Of a stretch of DNA of 64,000 nt, positions 34,926 through 43,919 are shown piece after piece (the stretch's first letter is position 1; the number at the start of each line of letters is the position of its first letter). Below the pieces are notes generated by a model. The model worked only from the letters and a program-made list of their open reading frames with translations. It ran no database searches and had not been told where the DNA came from. The position numbers and the translations under genes were made by a program. The DNA comes from Candidatus Symbiobacter mobilis CR (GTDB lineage: Bacteria; Pseudomonadota; Gammaproteobacteria; Burkholderiales; Burkholderiaceae_C), in NCBI RefSeq assembly GCF_000477435.1, contig NC_022576.1, forward strand, positions 2,294,001-2,358,000. Reading direction: 5' to 3'.

Positions 34926-37900
34926 TCAATTTTTGGGGCCGAGGATGATGGTTCCCTCTATTGCAGGACCCGTGACGATAAAGCTCGAAGTCAGCGAGGC
35001 AGTGCCACCCTGGATCAGGGTAGGTACTTCGATGCTCTTGGTTGGCAGAGTGCCCCCCCCTGCCTTGCGCAAAGGCAGCCCTTGCAGAACGATGGTGACT
35101 TTGTATTTTCCGTACAGGTCGGACATGGCAAAGTCGCTGCCCACCCCGTTGATGCCCCAATTCACCACGTCTCCAAACACCACGTTGCTCAACGTGCTGG
35201 CGGCTGTAGTCAGCGTGTTCGTGATCCCTTTGACGGAATTCGTAAAGTTGACGATGGCCTGGTTTTCCCCATCCCAGGAAGTGCCGAACACCTTGGCTTC
35301 GGCAGTGGTGGGAACGGTGATAGTGACGTTGGTACCCGTCTTGGTCACTTGCACGTTCTTGATGTAGGCCTTCATCAACCCATGACCCACTGGATCGACC
35401 TGCTCAATGCTGACTGCGGCATGAACAGTCAGGTTGGCGGGGAGAACCACCGTGCCTTGTTCTCCCAACGCAAAGCGGATCGCAGCGTCGTCGGACACAG
35501 GCCACGGAACGTTGATCCCCGTGGATTCAAACTGTGCCAGGGTGTAGCTTCTGGTGGTCGCAGCATCGCGCACATTGATGTTGTCGGCCCCGATGTACAG
35601 GTAGGCTGTTGGATTGGGCACGACAGTACCAGCGGGTGCAAGACGGATGTCGTCGATGTAGTAGACCTTGCCGTCCGGCGTGCGGTTGGGGTCAGGGGTG
35701 ATCGACAGCGTCGTAAACGCCTTGCTCACATCAATCCCTGTGAAGTCCCAATACACAGTTTGCCATGCGTTGGCTGTAGCCAAAGGAAGGCTTTCCACTT
35801 CCACGTGCGTCGGATCTCGTTCTGCCGCAGTAACCTTGAGCTTGATCGTCGAACCGGCGATGGGGGAATACACCTTGGCCGCGATCACGGTACGGCCGGT
35901 GGCAAAAGGCACCTTGCCATTGTTGATGTTTGACGGCACTAGATACCATGCGCCCCCCCAGATGTCGGCGCTTGCAGGCTTGGTGATTTGGAGGGCGTTG
36001 CCCGTTCCGCCAGTGGGCGCAACTTGGGAACTTGCCTGGGCACCGCTATATCCGCCAGAGCCGCCCTGTATGCTTTCGAAATTGGCCAATACCGTTCCTT
36101 CATCGACGACGATGCGGGTATCAAAGGCTTGGGGGGCGACCTGTGTGGTGGCATTTGATTTGCCGGCTGCATTGGTCGCGGCGCCTTCCCGCACGCTGAC
36201 GTTGATCGTCCCGCTGGTATTGGCTGGCGGGGTGACCACCAGGGTGTACACGCTGCCGGAGCCAGACAAGGCACCCACGTTCGCTTCGGGCACCCCGGTG
36301 ACGGTGATGTCGTCCCTCGCAAAACCCGTAACGCTTTCGCTGAACGTGAAGGTAAACGTCACGGCACCCGTTGCCGTGGTGGTGGATACGCTGTCCGTGA
36401 TGTTCAAGGTGGGAGCCAGGGTCGTATCGAAGTTCTGGCTGGTCGTTTTGGTGGGACTGGTCTTCCCAGCGCCGTTGGTCGCGGCGCCTTCCCGCACGCC
36501 GATGTTGATCGTCCCGCTGGTATTGGCTGGCGGGGTGACCACCAGGGTGTACACGCTGCCGGAGCCAGACAATGCGCCCACGTTCGCTTCGGGCACCCCG
36601 GTGACGGTAATGTCGTCCCTCGCAAAACCCGTGACGCTTTCGTTGAAGGTGAAGGTAAACGTCACTGCGCCCGTTGCCGTGGTGGTGGAAACACTGTCGC
36701 CAATCTCCAGGGTGGGCGCAGGCGCATTGACCGTTCTGTCGAAAGTCTGACTATCCGACTGGGCAGGGCAGGGCTTGCCCGCTGCATTGTTCGCAGCGCC
36801 TGCCGCCACCCTGACGGTAATCGTCCCACTGGTATTTTCAGCCGGGGACACAGTCAGGGTATATACCTTGCCTGATCCAGACAAGGTACCCACGCTCGAA
36901 GCGAGCACGCCATCCACGGTAATGTCGCCCAATGCAAAGTCCGAAACATCTTCGCTGAAGGTGAACGTGAAGATCACGGGGCCGGTTGCAGTGCCAGCGA
37001 CGTTGTCGGTGATCGACAGCGTGAGGGGGGTGTTGGCGGGCACACCTGCGATTTCGTCGCCCAAGGTGGCTGCGGCTGCTTCGGTGGTGGTAGCGCCAAG
37101 GTGGCCCTGGTTCTTGGCTGCCTGCACCTTGCTGGCAAGCTGCGTATCGGTCTGTTGTGCCATCGTGACTTGCGTCAACCCTGCTGTCTGATTGCTTGCG
37201 TCGATGTAGGCGTCGGCCTGTTTTGCCAATGTCGGGGCGAGCACAGCCGCCAAGGGCGCTGCACCGCCAACGCCTGCAACGGCATTCTTGGCTGTAGTGG
37301 GCAAGGTGCTGATCCCGAACATGTTCGCCAGTGCTGTGCGCAGTGCAGCCTGGTTCACATCTTGCCCGTTGAATAGCTTGGTGGTTGTGGGTGATGCCTG
37401 GATTGCCTGCGCAAGCCCAGCCGCCAGTGCGTCATAGATGGCGTTTTTGCTGTCTACATCGTTGATTCCTGCCAAAGTAGCGAGCACTTCGGTCGCCTTC
37501 TGCAAGATTTGTTGTACGGCAAGGGTCTTGCGCGCCAAATTAGGATGGCTGAGCACACCCTCTGTCGCTTCCACCATGGGGTCGGTGTCCGTCAGCGCTG
37601 TGCTGGCATCCAACTCTAGGGCAGTGAGCAAATTCTGCGCCGAAGCGCCATGCACTAGCAGGGTCGTCAATGGGGAAATTACCTTGGATAGTGCAGGGGC
37701 TTTGATCATGCCCACAAAGTCCAATTGGGTATCTGTGCTTTTCCCGCCCGTCAGCATCAGAGGATGTTGGCACCCTTCGGAAAAGACGAATTGGCCTTGG
37801 GCATTTGTCGGAACCGTGGTTTCGTTTTGATCGCTATCGAGCTGCCAATTTCCAGTTGCATCGCACAGCACAGTCGAATTTTGCAAATAGCCATCGACCG

Positions 37901-37997
37901 CTACCCCACCCGTCGAGGGATCGGACCCTGAACCACTGCCACCGCACGCAACCAACATCATGGCAGCCGACGCCACTGGAAGGAGACGATATTTCAT
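34926..37997 (-). CDS. large surface lipoprotein with three Ig-like repeats and a carbohydrate-binding-like domain
   Basis: 1023 residues from an ATG with AGGAG five bases upstream. The signal peptide ends in a lipobox (MLVACGGSG). Residues about 30-330 form an alpha-rich Ala/Thr segment. Three tandem Ig-like units (about 335-630) share VTFTFTFSESVTGFARDDITVTG and SGSGSVYTLVVTP; units two and three are nearly identical. A beta-sandwich near 650-790 ends WQTVYWDF...YYIDDIRLAP, resembling carbohydrate-binding modules. The last 230 residues are unassigned. A surface adhesin or glycan-binding role is inferred. It has no catalytic motif. Confidence 0.7.
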   Translation of the reverse strand: MKYRLLPVASAAMMLVACGGSGSGSDPSTGGVAVDGYLQNSTVLCDATGNWQLDSDQNETTVPTNAQGQFVFSEGCQHPLMLTGGKSTDTQLDFVGMIKAPALSKVISPLTTLLVHGASAQNLLTALELDASTALTDTDPMVEATEGVLSHPNLARKTLAVQQILQKATEVLATLAGINDVDSKNAIYDALAAGLAQAIQASPTTTKLFNGQDVNQAALRTALANMFGISTLPTTAKNAVAGVGGAAPLAAVLAPTLAKQADAYIDASNQTAGLTQVTMAQQTDTQLASKVQAAKNQGHLGATTTEAAAATLGDEIAGVPANTPLTLSITDNVAGTATGPVIFTFTFSEDVSDFALGDITVDGVLASSVGTLSGSGKVYTLTVSPAENTSGTITVRVAAGAANNAAGKPCPAQSDSQTFDRTVNAPAPTLEIGDSVSTTTATGAVTFTFTFNESVTGFARDDITVTGVPEANVGALSGSGSVYTLVVTPPANTSGTINIGVREGAATNGAGKTSPTKTTSQNFDTTLAPTLNITDSVSTTTATGAVTFTFTFSESVTGFARDDITVTGVPEANVGALSGSGSVYTLVVTPPANTSGTINVSVREGAATNAAGKSNATTQVAPQAFDTRIVVDEGTVLANFESIQGGSGGYSGAQASSQVAPTGGTGNALQITKPASADIWGGAWYLVPSNINNGKVPFATGRTVIAAKVYSPIAGSTIKLKVTAAERDPTHVEVESLPLATANAWQTVYWDFTGIDVSKAFTTLSITPDPNRTPDGKVYYIDDIRLAPAGTVVPNPTAYLYIGADNINVRDAATTRSYTLAQFESTGINVPWPVSDDAAIRFALGEQGTVVLPANLTVHAAVSIEQVDPVGHGLMKAYIKNVQVTKTGTNVTITVPTTAEAKVFGTSWDGENQAIVNFTNSVKGITNTLTTAASTLSNVVFGDVVNWGINGVGSDFAMSDLYGKYKVTIVLQGLPLRKAGGGTLPTKSIEVPTLIQGGTASLTSSFIVTGPAIEGTIILGPKN
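36170..36395 (-). repeat. Ig-like domain repeat, copy 1
   Basis: Repeats at 36473-36698 with a 303-base (101-codon) offset and near-identical bases. This indicates recent domain duplication inside the lipoprotein gene. Confidence 0.9.
36473..36698 (-). repeat. Ig-like domain repeat, copy 2
   Basis: Partner of 36170-36395. A third, more diverged unit is centred near 36850 and shares the FTFSEDV and GSGKVYTLTV motifs. Confidence 0.9.
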
Positions 37998-38089
37998 GGG
38001 AACTCCTGCTAACAAAGTGTGAAACAACACGTCGCTACGGAACCACGCAATTTAGCGTGGTAGGCACAACGACATCCAAAAGAAAACAT

Positions 38090-38165
38090 AAAAATCAAAA
38101 AACCCGGTTCACAAATAGCCTGCCAGGGCAATCAATGTCTGGCGGGCCGAATTGTGAAACCGGGT
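38090..38165 (-). terminator. Rho-independent terminator between the two giant lipoprotein genes
   Basis: Read on the minus strand, ACCCGGTTTCACAAT pairs with TTGTGAACCGGGT (one bulged base), enclosing a second hairpin (GCCCGCCAGAC...CTGGCAGGC), and is followed by TTTTTTGATTTTT. It lies 35 bases after the stop of the 38200-41070 gene. Confidence 0.85.
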
Positions 38166-38199
38166 CAAAGACCTCGACCGGTCAAAGAAGGTCTATCGA

Positions 38200-41070
38200 T
38201 TATTCTACGCTTCTCAGGTCATCAAAATAGTAGGTATGGTCTATGTCAAAGTTGTAAGTCTTCATTGAATCTAGTAAAGAATCCTTGCCAATATTGAAAT
38301 ATACAGACACTTTGTTGTAAACATAACTTGCATTGAATGCAGGAGAACCCGATACCAGCCCACTATCGAAGTCGAAGGTCAATGTCTGCCAGCCATCTGC
38401 AGTAGTAACCTGCTGTGCGATAGCCTGGGCTTCTAGGCGACGGTTATCCGCGTATGTGTAACCAGCCTGTTCCACCCTCAAGTTCACTGGGAAACCAGCG
38501 GGAAGGCTACCATTTTCTCCACGTACTCGCAATACCAATTTCTTGCTACCACTGCTGCCAAACACAGATTGGCTATTGTTGACGGTATAACTAATGTCTT
38601 TGGATGTGCCAAACAGTACACCTGCCCAACTGATAGACTTCCCAAAGATCTTGACCTTGGCAACCTTGTTGGTTGTAGACCCTGCGGGATCCAAAACGGG
38701 GATCGTGACTTCAGGCTTCGTTTCACCCTCTTTGGCATACGAGGTGAATTCCACATCCCCCTGAAAGTCCACCAACGCTTTGGTGCTGCTGGCCATCAAC
38801 GTTACGGTATCAAAATATATCGTCCGTGCCGTAGGTGTCGTGCCAAAGTCTGGGAAGATAGCGATCTTGTTGAACGCCGTTTCCCCGTTCAGGCTACCGC
38901 TTTCCACTTCACCTGTAGTGCTCTTTGTATAAAGCTTGTCGAACGTGAAAATCAATTCCTGCCAGCCATCATTGTTGGCTTTCGTGGTTGCCTCTGCCTT
39001 CGCTACAACGGTAGAGCCGGTATTCTCGAATTTCAATTGAATCTTCGTTGCTGCACCAGGTGCTTTGACTAGCAATTTCGCATATTTCTGCACAGAGGAC
39101 AACACAAACGTCGGCACTGTCTTGGTCGTGTCATTGGTATATACCAGCACACCGGCACCGGATTCGGCACCCGTTCCAATGTCCACCTTGATAACCTTGT
39201 TGCCTGTGGTCGTTCCATCGGAAACAACCTCGGCTTTTCCGTTAGTCCCTAAACCCCATGCGTCAACAAGCAAACCAGCATCGGGCAATACCTCACCTTC
39301 GCCTGGATTCGTAGGCTCCTCAGCAGGCAGGAGGATCACATCGTCGACGGAGATCGTTCTGGCCACGCGGGTGTAGTTGACATCGGGGAACAAAACGATC
39401 TTGTCGAATTGCACTGCAGCCGTCAGCGCACCTTCTACGCCTCCAGTCATGATCTTGTCGAAAGTGAAGGTCAGCGTTTGCCAATCGTTGTTGTTTGCTA
39501 CAGTCTCTGCATCTGCTTCGGCGGTAACGGTGGGGGTTGCACCCGATTTTTCAAACTTTAGCTTCACCTTTGTGGCTGCGCCCGGCGCCTTGATCCGCAA
39601 TTGCACGGTCTTTTGCGTTGGCGACAAAGAGAACGGCGCTACCGTACCGCCAGTCTGGGTAGACATCTGCACACCGGCCAAGGCATTGGCCCCCGTTGCA
39701 TCTTTGCCGGAATCTGCTGCGAGAACGACCGTGACGACGCCATTGGCCGCAGTAGCAGAACCACCCGTGCCCAATTGCCAACCCAAAGCAGCCAACCCAG
39801 CATCGGGCAACACGCTGTTTGGATCTTGCGTCGACGTACTGGCAGGCATAAGGATCACATCATCGACATTGATGGTCCTGGCCACGCGGGTGAAGTCGGC
39901 GTCGGGGAACAGAACGATCTTGTCAAATGGCACCGTAGACGTCAGCGCACTTCCTGCGTCTGTAGCCGTAGTCTTGATCTTGTCGAAAGTAAAGGTCAGC
40001 GTTTGCCAATCGTTATTGTTGGCTTGCGTTACCGCATCTGCTTCGGCGGTAACGGTGGTACCGGTTTTCTCGAACTTCAGCTTCACCTTCGTGGCTGCAC
40101 CCGGCGCCTTGATCCGCAATTGCACGGTCTTTTGCTGCGGAGACAAGGAGAACGTGGGCACTGTGCCGCCAGTCTGGGTAGACATGAGGACACCAGCCAA
40201 GGCATTGGCCCCCGAACTATCTTTGCCCGAATCTGTACCGAGAACGACCGTGACGACACCGCTGGCCGCAGTAGCAGAACCACCCGTACCCAATTGCCAA
40301 CCCGAAGCAGTCAACCCGTCATTGGGCAACAAACTGGTGCCAGTTGGCGTCGGATCGGAGATCGTGGCAGTCTGCGAGAACGCTGTGCCTAGCGCATTGC
40401 CCTGGACATCCTGGAAGCTTCCGGCACCCACATTCACCGTGACTGTCGCGGCACCTGTACTGGGCGTTACAGCCAGCGTGAACGTGCTGGCCGACCCAGT
40501 GCTCGGTGTCAGGGCACCCTTGGTGCCATTGGTCACCGTGATCAGGTTGGCGTCTTTCAGGCTGACCGGTTCGTCGAATTTGAGCGTAAACGTCGCAACG
40601 CCGTTGGCATACACAGGCTGCACCGGATTCGTCGTATCGGCTACCGGCGCTTTTTTGTCAATAGTGAATGTTCCCTCTGCCAAGGCGAGGTTGGCATTGC
40701 CTACCAAATCCTCGAATTTGTCGGCGGCTACGGAAACCTTGATGTCCGCAGTTTGACCCGATGCCACTGTTGGTGCTGGGACAGACAACTCGTACACAAG
40801 CCCATCCGATTCCGCCTTGGGTGTCAAGGTAGCAGCACCAGTGCCGCTGCCGGTAACCGTCACGTCTTCCAATACAAACGAATCCCCCACGTCTTCACTA
40901 AACGTGAGAGTGAACACTGCTTTCCCATTTACCAACCCCGTAGGCGCAGCAATCGCCACCGTCGGCAGCACATCATCCACCACGCCACCACCACCACCGC
41001 AAGCGCTGAGGAGCGCGGAGACAGCCAGGGCGCATGCCGTGAGCGAGTAGTTCTTCGTTTGTTGTTTCAT
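38200..41070 (-). CDS. large surface lipoprotein with Ig-like domains and four carbohydrate-binding-like modules
   Basis: 956 residues. The ATG at 41070 has AGGAG nine bases upstream. The signal peptide ends in LLSACGGGGG, a clear lipobox. Two Ig-like units occupy about 35-240 (VFTLTFSEDVGDSF, ATFTLKFDEPVSLKD). Then come four beta-sandwich units of about 150-170 residues. Each has a PGAATKVKLKFE strand or equivalent, a WQTLTFTFDK strand and a closing (N)VDDVIL or YYFDDLRS. Units one and two are strongly alike at the DNA level (519-base offset). Glycan binding on the cell surface is inferred from fold resemblance only. No enzyme motif is visible. Confidence 0.7.
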   Translation of the reverse strand: MKQQTKNYSLTACALAVSALLSACGGGGGVVDDVLPTVAIAAPTGLVNGKAVFTLTFSEDVGDSFVLEDVTVTGSGTGAATLTPKAESDGLVYELSVPAPTVASGQTADIKVSVAADKFEDLVGNANLALAEGTFTIDKKAPVADTTNPVQPVYANGVATFTLKFDEPVSLKDANLITVTNGTKGALTPSTGSASTFTLAVTPSTGAATVTVNVGAGSFQDVQGNALGTAFSQTATISDPTPTGTSLLPNDGLTASGWQLGTGGSATAASGVVTVVLGTDSGKDSSGANALAGVLMSTQTGGTVPTFSLSPQQKTVQLRIKAPGAATKVKLKFEKTGTTVTAEADAVTQANNNDWQTLTFTFDKIKTTATDAGSALTSTVPFDKIVLFPDADFTRVARTINVDDVILMPASTSTQDPNSVLPDAGLAALGWQLGTGGSATAANGVVTVVLAADSGKDATGANALAGVQMSTQTGGTVAPFSLSPTQKTVQLRIKAPGAATKVKLKFEKSGATPTVTAEADAETVANNNDWQTLTFTFDKIMTGGVEGALTAAVQFDKIVLFPDVNYTRVARTISVDDVILLPAEEPTNPGEGEVLPDAGLLVDAWGLGTNGKAEVVSDGTTTGNKVIKVDIGTGAESGAGVLVYTNDTTKTVPTFVLSSVQKYAKLLVKAPGAATKIQLKFENTGSTVVAKAEATTKANNDGWQELIFTFDKLYTKSTTGEVESGSLNGETAFNKIAIFPDFGTTPTARTIYFDTVTLMASSTKALVDFQGDVEFTSYAKEGETKPEVTIPVLDPAGSTTNKVAKVKIFGKSISWAGVLFGTSKDISYTVNNSQSVFGSSGSKKLVLRVRGENGSLPAGFPVNLRVEQAGYTYADNRRLEAQAIAQQVTTADGWQTLTFDFDSGLVSGSPAFNASYVYNKVSVYFNIGKDSLLDSMKTYNFDIDHTYYFDDLRSVE
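39330..39812 (-). repeat. CBM-like module repeat, copy 1
   Basis: Aligns with 39849-40331 at a 519-base (173-codon) offset with high identity, for example the shared AGGATCACATC and CCACGCGGGTG blocks. Confidence 0.85.
39849..40331 (-). repeat. CBM-like module repeat, copy 2
   Basis: Partner of 39330-39812. A third module upstream of 39290 has the same strand pattern but lower DNA identity. Confidence 0.85.
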
Positions 41071-41334
41071 TGCCAATTGCTCCTGAAAGAGTGAAAAAAA
41101 CCATCGTGGGCAAGGCGCCCGCAACGTTGCAGTACCGCAGTCGGCATTGCCTTGTCGCCATCGCCTTACCGGTTGCGCGCAGGAGTGTAATCCTCGCGTA
41201 CTTGCCACCCTATGTGGCCCCTCTGATGGTACCTGGGGTTTTCCCTAGTAGCGTGGCGGCTCGGCGTAGCGCGGCTTGCAGGGGGAATGGGCGCAGGTCT
41301 TGCGGCATTGGGGCTGTGTAGAATTTCCAGCAAT

Positions 41335-41410
41335 GGGGGCATAGCTCAGATGGGAGAGCGATTGGTTCGCAATCAATAGGTCGGCGGTTCGATCCCGCCT
41401 GTCTCCACCA
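41335..41410 (+). tRNA. tRNA-Ala (anticodon CGC)
   Basis: The 76 bases fold as a full cloverleaf with encoded CCA. D-arm GCTC/GAGC, anticodon arm ATTGG/TCAAT around TTCGCAA (CGC at 34-36), T-arm GGCGG-TTCGATC-CCGCC. The acceptor stem contains the G3-U70 pair that defines alanine identity. Confidence 0.96.
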
Positions 41411-41420
41411 TCTTCGATTC

Positions 41421-41449
41421 GGCTCGGGCGCGCCCCGGGCCTTTTTTTT
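41421..41449 (+). terminator. Rho-independent terminator after tRNA-Ala
   Basis: GGCTCGGG pairs with CCCGGGCC around a CGCGC loop, with a T8 run at 41442-41449. It begins ten bases after the tRNA CCA end. Confidence 0.92.
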
Positions 41450-41530
41450 GTGTTGGTGAAGCCTCTTGCAAAATCGATCGTCTGGCGCGTTCCCCACGCC
41501 AACGCACCGCCCCCTCGCCCCCAGCGCCCC

Positions 41531-42244
41531 ATGGCCGCAAACCCTGACGCCGCATCCATCCACCAAGGCCACCGGCAGCGGTTGCGTGCGCGGTTTTTGG
41601 AAGATGGACTCGACAGCTTTGACGACCACCAGGTGTTGGAGCTGCTGTTGTTCCACGCCATTCCCCGCGCAGATACCAACCCGATTGCGCATACCTTGCT
41701 GCATCGGTTCGGCTCGTTGTCCGCCGTGTTGGAGGCCGACCCGAAAGATTTGGCGAGCGTGGATGGCGTAGGCCAGCGTGCGGCGGCCTTGCTGGCGTTG
41801 ATCCCCGCGCTGACCCGGCGCTATTTGCAGGATCGGATCGAGCGGGAATCCCCGGCGCTGAGCGATTCCCATGCCGTGGAGCGGTACCTCGTCCCGCTGA
41901 TGGCAGGGCGGCCGGAGGAAGTCTTCTATGTGCTATGTCTGGATAGCCGCTGCCGGGTGCTGTACCCCGCATTGGTGGGGGAAGGTACGGTGCGGGAGGC
42001 GCACGTCCACCCCCGGCATGTGGTGGAAGCCGCGATTCGCCACCGCGCCGCCAGTGTGATCCTGGCGCACAACCATCCTGGAGCCAGCGCAGAGCCTTCC
42101 CCCGCAGACCATCGTCTGACCGCGTTGCTGGTGCAGACGCTCGGCGCTCTGGGCATCCCCGTGCTGGACCACGCCATCGTCGCGGGCAGCGTGGTGTACA
42201 GCTTTGCCGACGCGGGGGTGTTGCCGAAATACTGTGTACCGTAG
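41531..42244 (+). CDS. radC: RadC/JAB1-type MPN domain protein
   Basis: A 237-residue protein. An N-terminal helix-hairpin-helix-like part (ASVDGVGQRAAALLAL near 80) precedes a JAMM metalloprotease-like domain. REAHVHPRHV near 156 and ILAHNHPGASAEPSPADH near 178 carry the expected His/His/Asp zinc set. RadC was once linked to recombination repair, but its real job is unclear. The ATG at 41531 is used; the frame is open further upstream into the tRNA terminator, which is unlikely to be coding. It is convergent with proA, 49 bases away. Confidence 0.9.
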   Translation: MAANPDAASIHQGHRQRLRARFLEDGLDSFDDHQVLELLLFHAIPRADTNPIAHTLLHRFGSLSAVLEADPKDLASVDGVGQRAAALLALIPALTRRYLQDRIERESPALSDSHAVERYLVPLMAGRPEEVFYVLCLDSRCRVLYPALVGEGTVREAHVHPRHVVEAAIRHRAASVILAHNHPGASAEPSPADHRLTALLVQTLGALGIPVLDHAIVAGSVVYSFADAGVLPKYCVP

Positions 42245-42293
42245 AAGCGCGGTAGCCGCTATCAAACTCCAGCCCCGGATGGGAACGCCCGTG

Positions 42294-43655
42294 CTACCCC
42301 CCGCGCACTTCCCCTTCGCCAAGGACGACGTACTTCATCGACGTCAGCCCTTCGACGCCCACGGGGCCACGGGCGTGGAATTTGTCCGTACTGATGCCGA
42401 TTTCCGCGCCTAGGCCGTATTCGAAGCCATCGGCAAAGCGGGTGCTGGTGTTGACCATTACGCTGCTCGAATCGACCTCTCGCAGAAATTGCTGCGCGTG
42501 GGCAAAGTCGCGGGTCAGGATCGCATCGGTGTGGTGGCTGGAGTAGTAATTGATATGCGAGATGGCTTCCTCGACGCCGGTGACGATCTTGATACTGATG
42601 ATCGGCGCCAGGTATTCCATGAACCAGTCTGTCTCCGTGGCAGTGGTCAGCGGCAGCGGTTGGGGGTGCGCGGGGGGGGCGTCTCCCCCGGCAACGGCTG
42701 CGGTGGCGTCGGTAGCCAATTGCGCGAATCGGGCCTCCTGGCACTTGTGCAGCAGTGCCATGGCCTCTGCATCGCAGCGCATTTCCACGCCTTGGGCCGC
42801 AAAGATGTCCGCCATCCGTGGCAGGAATTCCCCCGCGATACCACGCGCCACCAGCAGGCTTTCCGTGGCGTTGCACGCGCTGAGTTTGTTCATCTTGGCG
42901 TTGTTCGTCACCTTCAGCGCCAGTTCGATGTTGCAGGGGTCGTCGATATACGTATGGCAATTCCCGTCGACGTGTTTGAGCACGGGGATGCGGGATTCGT
43001 GGCTGACCCGTTCGATCAGCCCCTTGCCACCTCGCGGAACGACGAGATCGACGAACTGTGGCATCGTCACGATCTGGCTGACGACGGCGCGGTCGGTGGT
43101 CTGCACCAATTGCACCGCCACAGGGGGCAGCCCGCACTGCTGTAGCGCTTGTTGCACCAGTTTGGTCAACGCGATGTTGGATTCGATCGATTCGGAACCG
43201 CCGCGCAGAATGCAGGCATTGGCGCTTTTGATGCTTAGGCTCGCGGCCTCGATCGTGACATTGGGGCGGCTTTCAAAGATCATCGCGAACACCCCGATGG
43301 GAACGCGCATCTTGCCGACGCGAATTCCGCTGGGCTGCACGCGCACCCCATGCATCTCGCCGATGATGTCGGCCATCTCGGCCAGTTGCTCACAGCCCCG
43401 TGCGCAAGTTTCGAGGATAGGGGGCGTCAGCCGCAGCCGATCCATCATCGGCGCGGACAGCCCGGCGGATGCAGCGCGCTCCAGATCTTTGGCGTTTTCT
43501 GTCTGCAACATCTCCACGTTGCTGCGCAGTAGTGCAGCAAGCTGCCGCAGCGCAGCGTTGCGGGTCGCCGTAGAGGAACGGGCCATGAGGTGCGCGGCCT
43601 GCCTGGCCTGCAACCCCAGCGAATGCGTGTAATCCCGGATATACGTCGTATGCAT
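42294..43655 (-). CDS. proA: gamma-glutamyl phosphate reductase
   Basis: A 453-residue aldehyde-dehydrogenase-fold enzyme, second step of proline synthesis. The catalytic Cys is in [10 protein letters not shown] near 254, with [11 protein letters not shown] near 131 and [11 protein letters not shown] near 151. The C-terminus shows [20 protein letters not shown] and [13 protein letters not shown]. It is about 35 residues longer than E. coli ProA. Much of the excess is an Ala/Gly/Pro/Thr-rich loop near 315-345 ([20 protein letters not shown]). proB is not adjacent. Confidence 0.95.
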   Translation of the reverse strand: MHTTYIRDYTHSLGLQARQAAHLMARSSTATRNAALRQLAALLRSNVEMLQTENAKDLERAASAGLSAPMMDRLRLTPPILETCARGCEQLAEMADIIGEMHGVRVQPSGIRVGKMRVPIGVFAMIFESRPNVTIEAASLSIKSANACILRGGSESIESNIALTKLVQQALQQCGLPPVAVQLVQTTDRAVVSQIVTMPQFVDLVVPRGGKGLIERVSHESRIPVLKHVDGNCHTYIDDPCNIELALKVTNNAKMNKLSACNATESLLVARGIAGEFLPRMADIFAAQGVEMRCDAEAMALLHKCQEARFAQLATDATAAVAGGDAPPAHPQPLPLTTATETDWFMEYLAPIISIKIVTGVEEAISHINYYSSHHTDAILTRDFAHAQQFLREVDSSSVMVNTSTRFADGFEYGLGAEIGISTDKFHARGPVGVEGLTSMKYVVLGEGEVRGG

Positions 43656-43720
43656 GGGCGTGCTCTCCTTCTTGCTCAGCGTAGCTTACCGTGAAAGTCG
43701 CGAAGCGGCTTCACGAAATT

Positions 43721-43756
43721 CCCCCGCCCAGCGGGAGAGGGGCCGGGGGGTGAGGG
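43721..43756 (+). repeat. dispersed GC-rich palindromic repeat (copy 2)
   Basis: CCCCCGCCCAGCGGGAGAGG followed by GGCCGGGGGGTGAGGG; second copy of 29888-29926, with two compensating changes in the stem. It lies between the divergent proA and phytochrome genes, just after a CGTGAA...TTCACG inverted repeat at 43690-43715. Confidence 0.8.
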
Positions 43757-43789
43757 CAACTGCCCAGAAGCTCCACAGCTACACTTTTC

Positions 43790-43804
43790 ACATTTTGGAA
43801 ATGT
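43790..43804. promoter_or_regulatory. possible operator palindrome upstream of the phytochrome gene
   Basis: A perfect inverted repeat ACATTT-TGG-AAATGT centred 123 bases before the phytochrome ATG. It could be a dimer-binding site, but no regulator is assigned and chance is not excluded. Confidence 0.25.
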
Positions 43805-43919
43805 CAATGCCATTTCTATAGCACCAGCTTTAGCGTATTCCTGCACGGTGACTGTCCAAACTATCGGGACCACCGCAACCAATCAAAAATAACCGTTTCG
43901 CCTCATTTTCGAGTCAATC

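Noticed and set aside
41450..41530. N-terminal extension of RadC
   Set aside because: It begins directly at the tRNA terminator T-run and is Pro/Arg-rich without homology; the ATG at 41531 gives the usual RadC length.
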